Source: 13-2-20CM-68-14 sp036378475
GTDB lineage: Bacteria > Actinomycetota > Thermoleophilia > Gaiellales > Gaiellaceae
NCBI GenBank assembly: GCA_036378475.1
Contig: DASUWJ010000151.1
Span: 1 to 10,215 of the forward strand
Direction: 5' to 3'
DNA length: 10,215 nucleotides
Below the pieces are notes generated by a model. The model searched no databases, had not been told where the DNA came from, and saw nothing but the letters and a program-made list of their open reading frames with translations. Shown here in pieces: positions 1-6,636 of the stretch. A program made the position numbers and the translations under genes. Within the stretch, counting starts at the first letter, position 1. Every line of letters begins with the position of its first letter.

Positions 1-63
1 CGGGCCGCCGTCGCGTACATTTTTGGCCTGTGGGGGCGCTTGCAGCTTTCGGCAGGTACGGCG

Positions 64-93
64 TTGGATTTTGCCTGTTAAACCTGCTAAAAC
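64..93 (+). promoter_or_regulatory. Candidate promoter for the CAP-domain gene
   Basis: A possible -10 element TAAAAC at 88-93 is preceded by TG at 85-86, which fits the extended -10 pattern TGnTA. A weak -35 candidate, TTGGAT, lies at 64-69 with an 18-base spacer. Transcription would start near 100, only a few bases before the ATG at 106. There is no Shine-Dalgarno sequence before that ATG, so a very short leader would fit. The match is modest and purely visual. The remaining bases at 1-63 show a run of five T at 20-24 but no gene that I can support. Confidence 0.25.
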
Positions 94-105
94 TCCGCGC
101 TTCGC

Positions 106-588
106 ATGCGGACTGCCCTGGCATCCGTTTGCGCTGTCGCCCTGGTCGCTGCTTTCACCGGCTCCAGCGCGGCACGCCCAGTCGCCAGTACCCGTCTCGC
201 GGTGACCGCCCGGGATACCGCTCTCGTGACCGCGATCAACGCCGTCCGCATGCTCCACCTGTTGCCGAGGCTGACGATCGACCGCCGGCTCGTTCGCGCC
301 GCCCGCTCCCACTCTCGCGACATGCTCCGCCACCACTACTTCGGGCACGGAAACTTCGCCGCCCGGATGGCCGCGTTCCACATCAAGGGCACCCTCTTCG
401 CCGAGAACCTCGTCTGGGGGAGCGGGGTGCTGAGCCCGGCCGCGATGGTCGCCCAGTGGCTCGCCAGCCCGCCCCACCGCGCCAACCTGCTCGATCCGCA
501 GCTTCAGCGGATCGGCGTGGCGACCCCGGTCGGGCCCTTTGCCGGCTTCCGGACGGCGACGATCGTCACCGCCGACTTCGCGAACTGA
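106..588 (+). CDS. Secreted CAP/SCP-domain (PR-1-like) protein
   Basis: A 160-residue protein with a Sec-type signal peptide: a short basic start (MR), a hydrophobic stretch at about 4-17, and small residues at 19-23 where cleavage is likely after Ala22 or Ala23. The rest matches a compact bacterial CAP domain. Seen in the sequence are an H69-SRDM helix, the HHYFGH segment at 76-81, the E100-N101-L motif, W118, and the SPPHRANLLDP block at 121-131 followed by RIGVA. His69/His81, Glu100 and His124 are the likely residues of the CAP cavity. It is short for the family and has no extra cell-wall or repeat domain, so it should be free in the exterior or loosely surface-bound. Bacterial CAP proteins have no single known reaction, so its substrate is unknown. 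It converges on the receiver gene with a 4-base gap. The start at 106 is chosen because it gives the intact signal peptide. Family call is firm; role is not. Confidence 0.88.
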   Translation: MRTALASVCAVALVAAFTGSSAARPVASTRLAVTARDTALVTAINAVRMLHLLPRLTIDRRLVRAARSHSRDMLRHHYFGHGNFAARMAAFHIKGTLFAENLVWGSGVLSPAAMVAQWLASPPHRANLLDPQLQRIGVATPVGPFAGFRTATIVTADFAN

Positions 589-592
589 GTCT

Positions 593-1030
593 CTACTCGC
601 GTTCCACGAGCTGACGCAGCTCCGCGAACTTCTCGCGCCTCAGCTCGTCGCGCTCGCCACCCTCGACGCGCCGGACGAGATCCTCGACGAGCGGCGCGAG
701 CTCGATCGGGTTGAACGGCTTCGTCACGTAGTCGACGCCGCCGAGATCGATCCCCTTGGCGCGGTCCTTGACCTCGGCCCGCGCGGTCAAAAAGACGATC
801 GGGATCCCGGTCGTCCGCTCGTCAGCGAGCAGCTCCTCGGCCACTTCCCAGCCGTTTCGGCCCGGCATCATCACGTCGAGCAGGATCACGTCGGGGCGCT
901 CGGCACGCGCGACCTCGAGGCCGGCGTCGCCGTCGGAGGCCTCGAGCACGGTCATGCCTTCGGCCTCGAGATTGACTCGGCAGAGGAGGCGGATCGGGGC
1001 CTCGTCGTCGATCACGAGTACGTTGGTCAT
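593..1030 (-). CDS. Stand-alone response regulator receiver protein
   Basis: A 145-residue CheY-like protein. Residues 1-120 form one receiver domain: the acidic pair D8-D9, the phospho-acceptor D52 in the LLDVMMPG loop, the switch T82, and K104 in the KPF motif are all present, so it should accept phosphate from a histidine kinase. The last 25 or so residues (from about 120) form a charged, probably helical tail rich in E, R and L, not a DNA-binding or enzymatic output domain. Output is therefore probably through protein contact or a phosphorelay. It lies 52 bases downstream of the multi-GAF histidine kinase on the same strand and is very likely co-transcribed with it, making that kinase the obvious partner. 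No Shine-Dalgarno sequence precedes the ATG. A TATAGC box at 1060-1065 (-) could give it a second promoter, but no -35 supports this. Confidence 0.93.
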   Translation of the reverse strand: MTNVLVIDDEAPIRLLCRVNLEAEGMTVLEASDGDAGLEVARAERPDVILLDVMMPGRNGWEVAEELLADERTTGIPIVFLTARAEVKDRAKGIDLGGVDYVTKPFNPIELAPLVEDLVRRVEGGERDELRREKFAELRQLVERE

Positions 1031-1082
1031 CGGCTGGGGCGATTCGGGCGGCGTCGGGCGCTATACCCGCTGCAAGACGGGC

Positions 1083-4000
1083 TCACTCTTTCGCGCCGAG
1101 CGCCGTCTCCCGTGAGATCGGCAGCTCGAAGGCAAAGCTGGACCCCTCGCCCTCGCGCGAGTCGACCCACATCCGCCCGCCCATCGCCGAGACGAGTCCC
1201 TGGGCGATGAAGAGCCCGAGCCCGGTCCCGGCCGCCGCCGGGTCCCGGCTGACCGACTCGCCCCGGTAGAAGCGGGTGAAGATCCGCCGCTTCTCCTCCT
1301 CCGGGATCCCGATCCCCTCGTCCTCGACCCGCACCTGCACGCGCTCATCCGCCCGCAGCGCCGCCACCGTCACCTTGCCACCCTCCGGTGAGTACTTGAC
1401 CGCGTTGTCGACGAGGTTGACGAGGATCTGCCGCAGCTTCTCGCCGTCCGCCTCGGCGTCGAGCGGCTCGTCCGGCAGCTCGAGCACGAATCTGTGGCCG
1501 TTCGAGCTTCCCGCCCGCTCGACCGTCTGCACGACGTCGGAGACGACCGCCCGGACATCGGTCGGAACGAGGTGCACCTGCAGGTCTCCGGTGTCGAGCC
1601 GGGCGACGTTCAGGAGCTGGTCGACGATCCCCGTCAGCCGCTCGGACTCCGAGGCGATGTAGCCGAGGAAGGTGCGGCGCTCTTCCTCCCCGAAGAGGAC
1701 GTCCTGCCGGAGCAGCGTCTCGGCGAAGCCGTAGATCGAGGTCAGCGGCGTCCGCAGCTCGTGCGAGACGGCGGCGACGAAGTCGGACTTCATCTGCTCG
1801 ACGACGCGCTCGGTCGAGATGTCCCGGAAAGCGAAGATCCGGCCCGAGACGGCGCCGGCCGGGTCGTGCATGACGGCCTCGGTCAGCGAGAGCCAGACCT
1901 CCTCGCCGCCGCGGCGGATCGAGACCAGGCGGTCGCCACTTCCCTCCTGCTCGCTCGCCTCGGACTCGAGCGTCCGCTGGAGCACCTGCAGGGTCGGGCG
2001 GCCGAGCGCGTCCTCCCCGGCGACGCCCGTGATCCGCTCCGCCGCTTCGTTCCAGAGCACGACCCGGCCCTCGCGGTCGACGGCAACGATCCCGTCGGCG
2101 ATGTTGGCCAGGATCGCGACGCTCCGTTCCTTCTCGAGCGCGACGCGCTGGTAGAGCTCGGCGGCGGCGAGGGCGGCCGAGGCGTTGCCGGCCAGCGCGC
2201 CGAGGGCCTCGATCTCGTCCGGGCGCCAGGAACGGGGACGCCGGGCATAGACGCTCAGCACCCCTTGGACGCCCTCGCCCGAGCCGACGAGCGGCACGGC
2301 GAGGAACGCCGAGTAGCCCGACCGCAGGACCGGGTCGGCGGCGGCGCCCGGGTCGTGGCCGGCAACCTCGCCGACGACGACCGGCGCGCGCATCTGGACG
2401 ACGTCGCCGCCCGCCCAGCCGCTCGAAGGCGCGCGGGAATCGAACAGCTCGCCGGGCACCTCGCCCTTGGCAGCGCTGACGACGAGCTCGTCGTCCTCGA
2501 GCAGCCTGACGACCGCCGCGTCGGCCCCGAGGAGCGAGGGGGCCTGGGAGACGATCTCGTCCAGCACCGCGGCCGGGTCGAGCTCGGTCGAGAGCAGGCC
2601 GCCCGTCCGCGCGAGCTGCTGCGCCAGGTCGCGCGCGCGGCGCTCGCTCTCGTAGAGCTCGCTCCGCTCGAGCGCGCCCCGAGCGGCACCGGCGAGATTG
2701 CGCGCCAGCTCGAGGTCGTAGTCGCTGAAGCGGCGGGGCTCGGCGAAGAAGACGACCGCGAGGCCGCCCCGGCCGGCCGGCGCCTCCACGGGCACCGCGA
2801 GCAGGGCCCGGTAGCCCGCCTCCGCGGCGCTGCGGCGCCAGTCCGGCTCGAACCGCTCGTCCGTCTCCAGCTCGGGCGCGGCCAGGAGGGCGCGCGAGCG
2901 GGCGCACGAGGCAAGCGGCTCCGCCGCGCCCGCGGCTGCGCGGCCGAGCTGGGCGGCGAGCTCCTCCGGCAGCTCCTGGCCGGCCGCCAGCTCGAAGGCG
3001 TGCTCGGTCGGCATCAGCAGCGCCGCCGCGGCCCCGCCAAGGGCCTCGGCAGCGGCGCGGGCGACGGCGCCCATCGTCTCGGCCTGCGAGATCGGCGCGG
3101 CCAAGACGGAGGCGATGTCGTAGAAGGCGCGCTGGATCCGCGCCTGGCGCGAGCGCTCTTCGAAGCTCTCGGCGTTTCGAAGCGCGAGCGCCGCGAGCGT
3201 GGCGAACGCCTGCAGCAGCTCCGCATCGGAGGCGGCGAAGGTCCGGTCTGGATCGCCCGTGCCGACGCCGAGCACGCCGCGGATCTCGCCCGACCAGACC
3301 ATCGGCGCCACGATCGCCCCGACATAGCCCTGATAGGCGCGATGGGGCACGGCGTCCGGCAGGTCGGCGTAGTCGCGCGAGAGCGCGGCCCGGCGCTCCG
3401 CGATCGCGCGGCCCGCGAGCCCGCGCTTCGCCGAGAACTCGAACCCGACCAACCCGGGCTCGAGCCCGTGCACCGCCGAGCAGCGCAGGACGCCACGCTC
3501 CGGGTCGAGCAGGTAGCAGTCGGCCGCCTCGCAGCCGAGGAGCCGGGCTACCTCGTCCACGAGCCGCTGGAGCACGGTCTCGAGCCGCAGCTCGCTCGTC
3601 ACCACCTGGGCCGCCCGCAGGAGCGATGTTTGCTCGGCGAGGCGCTGCTCGTTCTCGTCCAGGAGCCGCTGCGAGTGGATCGTCAGCGCCAGCTCCCGCG
3701 CGACCGCCTCCGCGAGCCCGATCTCCTCCTCCGACCAGGGGCCGGGGGCGGCCCGGTGCAGCCCGAGCACGCCGACGAGCTCGTCGAAGGCGACCATCGG
3801 CGTCGCGAGCAGCGACCTCGTGCCAAGCCGAAGCAGCGTCTCTCGCCCGCCGGGCTCGCTCTCCTCGAGCTCCGGAGCATGCTCGAGATCGGAGATCACC
3901 ACCGTCCGGCGCTTCCTGGCCGCGAGGTTCGAGGCGGGCAGGTTCTGGGTCTGCGGGCCGATCGGCTGCAGGCCGGCCGCGAACCACTCGGACTGCAGCC

Positions 4001-5024
4001 GCAGTGGCTCGCCCGGGCCGCCCAGGCGAATGAAGCACCGCGATGCCTTGAGCGCCCGGCCGATCTCGGTCACCGCGACGCGCGCCCCACCCTGCAGGCC
4101 CTCGGTCGTCCGAACCCGCCGCGACAGCTCGCCGACCAGGCGCTCGCGCGCGAGCGCCTCGTTCAGGGCTCCGGCGGAGCGGGTCCGCTCGAGCGCGAGC
4201 CCGGCCTCGGCGGCGAGTGACTGCATCAGCGACACCTCTTCCGCCGAGAAGGTGCGCTTGGCCGAGGTGGCGGCAACGACCAGCACCCCGATCACGCGCT
4301 CCTCGACGACGAGCGGGACGAAGGCGGCACTCTGCGCGCCCGTCGCCTCGACGAGGCGTGGGCTGACGAGCGGCGAGACGGCGCAGTCGAAGACGATCAC
4401 CGGGGCCGCCTCGAAGTAGGCGCTCGCGATCCCAGAGGGCTCGCTGCGAAGGTCGAGACGGACGTCTCTCCACCAGCCGAGGTCGTGACCTCCAGCCCGA
4501 GCGAGCAGGCCGCTCGCCTCGCCCTCGGCCTCGTGGATCAGCGCCAGGGCCGTGAACTCGATCCCGAGTACGGCCGCAACCTCGTCGAGCAGCACTCGGC
4601 CCGCGGCGCCGGGATCCTGCGTCCACGTGAGCGCGTCCGAAATCGTGGCGACGGCCTCGAGCTCGCGGCCGCGAGCCGAGACGAGCTCCTCGGCCGCCCG
4701 CGCCCGCGAGCCGCCGGCCAGAAGCTCGGCCTGCCCGCCCCGCCGGACGAGGAAGGCTAGGACGGGTATGAGCGCGACCAGGCTGGCCGCGAACGAGAGC
4801 CAGAGGTGGCCGCCGAGCGGTCGGCGATCGTGCACGACGGCGGCGCCGAGAGCCGCGAGCGGGATCCCGATACACGGGAAGATCAGGGCCAGCGCCGTCT
4901 CGGCCGCACGCGGGCGCTCGCGCCAGAGCCGGGGCGCCAGCGCCCCCGCGACCGCGAGGTAGCCCGCCGCGAGCACAAGGAGCGGCACCGCATTGAAGAA
5001 GAGGGCCTTGCTTTCCGGACTCAC
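1083..5024 (-). CDS. Membrane-anchored multi-GAF/PAS sensor histidine kinase
   Basis: A 1313-residue sensor kinase. Three hydrophobic helices at about 8-29, 41-64 and 74-93 anchor it in the membrane, with little between them to act as an outer sensor. The cytoplasmic part has about five GAF-like units (roughly 120-282, 300-450, 470-620, 630-790 and 800-955), then a PAS domain (965-1070, with the typical NIADGIVAVD and WNEAAERITG segments). The catalytic core is complete: H-box SHELRTPLTS with H1088; N-box with N1207; G1 box DEGIGIP at 1235-1241; F-box F1249; G2 box GTGLGL at 1266-1271. It should autophosphorylate H1088 and pass phosphate to D52 of the receiver encoded 52 bases downstream. The GAF ligands are unknown; several Cys (C498, C503, C515 in the third GAF) are visible, but no chromophore or haem motif is recognised. 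The start is GTG at 5024, the only upstream start that keeps all three membrane helices; the next in-frame ATG is far downstream. GAF borders are estimates. Confidence 0.93.
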   Translation of the reverse strand: MSPESKALFFNAVPLLVLAAGYLAVAGALAPRLWRERPRAAETALALIFPCIGIPLAALGAAVVHDRRPLGGHLWLSFAASLVALIPVLAFLVRRGGQAELLAGGSRARAAEELVSARGRELEAVATISDALTWTQDPGAAGRVLLDEVAAVLGIEFTALALIHEAEGEASGLLARAGGHDLGWWRDVRLDLRSEPSGIASAYFEAAPVIVFDCAVSPLVSPRLVEATGAQSAAFVPLVVEERVIGVLVVAATSAKRTFSAEEVSLMQSLAAEAGLALERTRSAGALNEALARERLVGELSRRVRTTEGLQGGARVAVTEIGRALKASRCFIRLGGPGEPLRLQSEWFAAGLQPIGPQTQNLPASNLAARKRRTVVISDLEHAPELEESEPGGRETLLRLGTRSLLATPMVAFDELVGVLGLHRAAPGPWSEEEIGLAEAVARELALTIHSQRLLDENEQRLAEQTSLLRAAQVVTSELRLETVLQRLVDEVARLLGCEAADCYLLDPERGVLRCSAVHGLEPGLVGFEFSAKRGLAGRAIAERRAALSRDYADLPDAVPHRAYQGYVGAIVAPMVWSGEIRGVLGVGTGDPDRTFAASDAELLQAFATLAALALRNAESFEERSRQARIQRAFYDIASVLAAPISQAETMGAVARAAAEALGGAAAALLMPTEHAFELAAGQELPEELAAQLGRAAAGAAEPLASCARSRALLAAPELETDERFEPDWRRSAAEAGYRALLAVPVEAPAGRGGLAVVFFAEPRRFSDYDLELARNLAGAARGALERSELYESERRARDLAQQLARTGGLLSTELDPAAVLDEIVSQAPSLLGADAAVVRLLEDDELVVSAAKGEVPGELFDSRAPSSGWAGGDVVQMRAPVVVGEVAGHDPGAAADPVLRSGYSAFLAVPLVGSGEGVQGVLSVYARRPRSWRPDEIEALGALAGNASAALAAAELYQRVALEKERSVAILANIADGIVAVDREGRVVLWNEAAERITGVAGEDALGRPTLQVLQRTLESEASEQEGSGDRLVSIRRGGEEVWLSLTEAVMHDPAGAVSGRIFAFRDISTERVVEQMKSDFVAAVSHELRTPLTSIYGFAETLLRQDVLFGEEERRTFLGYIASESERLTGIVDQLLNVARLDTGDLQVHLVPTDVRAVVSDVVQTVERAGSSNGHRFVLELPDEPLDAEADGEKLRQILVNLVDNAVKYSPEGGKVTVAALRADERVQVRVEDEGIGIPEEEKRRIFTRFYRGESVSRDPAAAGTGLGLFIAQGLVSAMGGRMWVDSREGEGSSFAFELPISRETALGAKE

Positions 5025-5036
5025 TGGGCCCTGAGG

Positions 5037-5065
5037 ATGATAGGAGGCGCGCGGGGAGGCGTCGA
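5037..5065 (-). promoter_or_regulatory. Candidate promoter for the histidine kinase operon
   Basis: Reading leftward, TCGACG at 5065-5060 resembles a -35 box (4 of 6 bases of TTGACA). It is followed by a 17-base spacer and TATCAT at 5042-5037, which matches 5 of 6 bases of the TATAAT -10 box. Transcription would begin near 5030, just ahead of the GTG start at 5024, leaving a leader of about six bases with no usable Shine-Dalgarno site. The spacing is ideal and the position fits, but this was found by eye only. Confidence 0.45.
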
Positions 5066-5072
5066 GACGCTC

Positions 5073-5097
5073 GCCGGGCCGGCTGCTTTCGCCCGGT
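5073..5097. other. Small hairpin in the divergent intergenic region
   Basis: A 7-base stem pairs 5073-5079 (GCCGGGC) with 5091-5097 (GCCCGGT, one G-U pair at the base) around an 11-base loop. A short pyrimidine run (TTTCT, 5097-5101) touches the right arm, so it could act as a weak rightward terminator. It lies upstream of the kinase promoter, outside that transcript. A stem this short in GC-rich DNA could be chance. Confidence 0.25.
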
Positions 5098-5135
5098 TTC
5101 TAAAGATGGGCCGGTCGGCCTATTCACAAGCGTTC

Positions 5136-5158
5136 GGCGGGGAGTTAGCGTCTCCGCC
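5136..5158. other. Hairpin in the ispH upstream region
   Basis: An 8-base stem joins GGCGGGGA (5136-5143) and TCTCCGCC (5151-5158) with one G-U pair and a 7-base loop. No T-run follows it, so it is not a terminator. It sits between the kinase promoter and the terminator at 5216-5260, and is the middle of three hairpins on the rightward strand. Together they could form a small structured RNA or leader, but nothing matches an RNA family I recognise. Confidence 0.3.
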
Positions 5159-5215
5159 ACTGGGCGATGCGAACCGAGGGCGTCCTGGCGATCTGCCCGC
5201 GGTGAGCAATTGAGA

Positions 5216-5260
5216 GGGTCCGCCGCCACGACCCCCCGAGCGGCGGGCCCTTTCTGTTTC
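5216..5260 (+). terminator. Intrinsic terminator or attenuator upstream of ispH
   Basis: An 11-base stem pairs 5216-5226 (GGGTCCGCCGC) with 5240-5250 (GCGGCGGGCCC). Every position pairs, with a single T-G wobble, across a 13-base loop. It is followed at once by TTTCTGTTTC (5251-5260), a T-rich tail that stands out in this GC-rich DNA. This is the classic layout of a rho-independent terminator reading rightward. No rightward gene lies upstream to be terminated, since the neighbouring kinase gene is transcribed the other way. It therefore either ends an unannotated short RNA, attenuates a long ispH leader, or shields ispH from stray transcription. The structure is clear; its role is inferred. 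Confidence 0.65.
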
Positions 5261-5297
5261 GTGGGCCTCGAACCGTTTCGCGCTTCGCCGGCGCGGC

Positions 5298-5303
5298 TAC
5301 AGT
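5298..5303 (+). promoter_or_regulatory. Candidate -10 box of a leaderless ispH transcript
   Basis: TACAGT fits the TANNNT form of a -10 box. Exactly six bases separate it from the GTG start at 5310, which places the expected transcription start on the start codon itself. Leaderless mRNAs of this kind are common in actinobacteria. No convincing -35 box lies 16-18 bases upstream. ileS in this window shows the same six-base geometry. Confidence 0.42.
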
Positions 5304-5309
5304 GAGAGC

Positions 5310-6248
5310 GTGGTCAAGCGGGTCTTGCTCGCCGCGCCGCGGGGATATTGCGCAGGCGTCGAGCGAGCGGTGGAGACCGTCGAGCGCGCGCTGGCGCGAC
5401 ACGGAGCTCCGGTTTACGTCAGGAAGCAGATCGTCCACAACTCGCACGTCGTCCGCGAGCTGACCGAGCGCGGCGCCGTCTTCGTCGAGAGCGTGCAGGA
5501 GGTCCCCGAGGGCGAGCTGGTCGTCTTCTCGGCTCACGGCGTGGCGCCGGCGGTGCGGGCCGGCGCCGTCTCGCGCGGCCTCCGGGCACTCGACGCGACC
5601 TGCCCGCTCGTGACCAAGGTTCACGCCGAGGCAAGGCGGTTCGCGCGCGAGGGCTACACGGTCGTCCTCATCGGTCACGCCGGTCACGAGGAGGTCGAGG
5701 GGACGATGGGCGAGGCCCCCGGCTCGATCGTGCTCGTCGAGTCGGTGGACGACGTGGCGGCGCTCTTCGTCCCGGATCCGGACCGCGTTGCCTTCGTCAC
5801 CCAAACGACGCTTTCGGTCGACGAGACGGCCGAGATTGTGGCGGCGCTCCGGCGGCGGTTCCCCGCCCTGCACGGCCCCGCGACGGAAGACATCTGCTAC
5901 GCGACGACGAACCGCCAGCTCGCGGTCAAAGAGCTCTTGCCCGAGGTCGACCTGCTGCTCGTGATCGGCTCGGCCAACAGCTCCAACTCGAAGCGCCTGG
6001 TCGAGGTCGCGCGGGCGGGCGGGCGGCCTGCTTACCTGATCGAGAGCGACGCCGAGATCGAGGAGGCCTGGCTCGACGGGGTCGAGACGGTCGGGTTGAC
6101 CTCCGGCGCCTCGGCTCCCGAGCGGCTCGTCGAGCGGGTCTGCGAGTGGTTCCGGGCCCGCGGGGTCGCGGAGATCGAAGAGCCGCGGCCCGCGCGGGAG
6201 AACGTCTTCTTCAAGCTTCCGGTCGAGCCCCGGCGCTCCGCCGCCTAG
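5310..6248 (+). CDS. ispH: 4-hydroxy-3-methylbut-2-enyl diphosphate reductase
   Basis: A 312-residue IspH (LytB), normal length for the family. This cytosolic iron-sulphur enzyme reduces HMBPP to isopentenyl and dimethylallyl diphosphate, the last step of the MEP isoprenoid pathway. The cluster ligands are visible as C14 (in RGYCAGVERA), C98 (DATCPLV) and C196 (EDICYATTNRQ). Substrate-binding residues are in place: H43, H76, H126, E128 (in the HAGHEEVEGTMGE region), the TQTTLSVDET loop at about 164-173, the S224-S225-N226 motif and S268. All agree with the E. coli enzyme by motif order. The GTG start at 5310 is chosen because the conserved fold begins immediately (MVKRVLLAAPRGYC). There is no clear Shine-Dalgarno site, in keeping with a leaderless message. 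It is transcribed alone; its stop overlaps the stop of the convergent zinc-ribbon gene. A short Arg/Pro-rich tail after residue 295 is of no known role. Confidence 0.97.
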   Translation: MVKRVLLAAPRGYCAGVERAVETVERALARHGAPVYVRKQIVHNSHVVRELTERGAVFVESVQEVPEGELVVFSAHGVAPAVRAGAVSRGLRALDATCPLVTKVHAEARRFAREGYTVVLIGHAGHEEVEGTMGEAPGSIVLVESVDDVAALFVPDPDRVAFVTQTTLSVDETAEIVAALRRRFPALHGPATEDICYATTNRQLAVKELLPEVDLLLVIGSANSSNSKRLVEVARAGGRPAYLIESDAEIEEAWLDGVETVGLTSGASAPERLVERVCEWFRARGVAEIEEPRPARENVFFKLPVEPRRSAA

Positions 6249-6589
6249 CGACGAAGCTGGGCGAGCAGGCCCTCGAGACGGCCCGGCCGTGACCGCGGCG
6301 GCAAGCCCTGTGCGAGCACGAAGCGCGCAAGCCGCTGCGCCTCCCCTTCGTCGAGCGAGACCGCTGCCTCGGCCCGGCCCGTCTCGTTCCAGACGCTGAA
6401 GCGCACGTGCCGCTCGTCCCCGCAGGCGCCCAGGTAGCGCGAGACCCGCAGCGCCTTGCCGCGGTCGCTCTCGAGCCGCCTGTGGGGGCGAAAGAACTCG
6501 ACCAGCTTCCGCCGCTGCGGCGCGGAGCACCAGGGGCAGTAGTGGAAGCTCGCCTCGACGGGGCTACCGCACACCGAGCACTCGCGCAT
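6245..6589 (-). CDS. Small C4 zinc-ribbon protein, unknown function
   Basis: A 114-residue protein. Its N-terminus has two knuckles, C4-x2-C7 and C18-x2-C21, separated by ten residues, a classic zinc ribbon. A basic stretch follows (QRRKLVEFFRPHRR), then a compact region with alternating hydrophobic and charged residues (about 45-114) including RHVRFSVWNE and a helix near EGEAQRLARFVLAQ. I do not recognise the second half as a named family. The ribbon and basic patch could bind nucleic acid or a protein partner. The ATG at 6589 is well supported by the Shine-Dalgarno sequence AAGGGAGG (6603-6596), six bases upstream, the best ribosome site on the minus strand here. A TAGCCT box at 6616-6611 may give it its own promoter; otherwise it is read from ileS, 47 bases upstream. 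Its TAG stop overlaps the TAG of ispH through a shared CTAG. Confidence 0.8.
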   Translation of the reverse strand: MRECSVCGSPVEASFHYCPWCSAPQRRKLVEFFRPHRRLESDRGKALRVSRYLGACGDERHVRFSVWNETGRAEAAVSLDEGEAQRLARFVLAQGLPPRSRPGRLEGLLAQLRR

Positions 6590-6595
6590 CCTGCG

Positions 6596-6603
6596 CCTCC
6601 CTT
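6596..6603 (-). promoter_or_regulatory. Strong ribosome binding site of the zinc-ribbon gene
   Basis: AAGGGAGG on the minus strand, ending six bases before the ATG at 6589. It fixes this start and contrasts with the nearly absent Shine-Dalgarno sites of ileS, ispH and the receiver gene. Confidence 0.7.
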
Positions 6604-6619
6604 CGAGCGGAGGCTACAA

Positions 6620-6636
6620 CCGAGCCGGGCGCTCGG
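6620..6636 (-). terminator. Small hairpin directly after the ileS stop codon
   Basis: On the minus strand, a perfect 6-base stem (CCGAGC/GCTCGG, loop of five) begins at the base after the ileS TAG and is followed by TTGTAG. The stem is short and the T content weak, so it would at best be a partial terminator between ileS and the zinc-ribbon gene. Confidence 0.3.

Noticed and set aside
1494..4220. A 908-codon open frame on the plus strand opposite the histidine kinase gene
   Set aside because: The translation is rich in R, G, A and L with no recognisable domain, while the opposite strand has a complete kinase with all catalytic boxes. Long stop-free antisense frames are expected at this GC content.
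1345..5229. A 1294-codon minus-strand frame overlapping the kinase in another phase
   Set aside because: It is almost entirely Arg/Gly/Ala-rich low-complexity sequence and is a shadow of the kinase frame.
5264..5274. A T-arm-like GGTTCGAGGCC on the minus strand, suggesting a tRNA
   Set aside because: No acceptor stem, D-arm or anticodon arm can be built around it, and the 5' part would lie within ispH.
5145..6530. A 461-codon minus-strand frame across ispH
   Set aside because: It is antisense to a complete IspH with all cluster ligands and shows no domain of its own.
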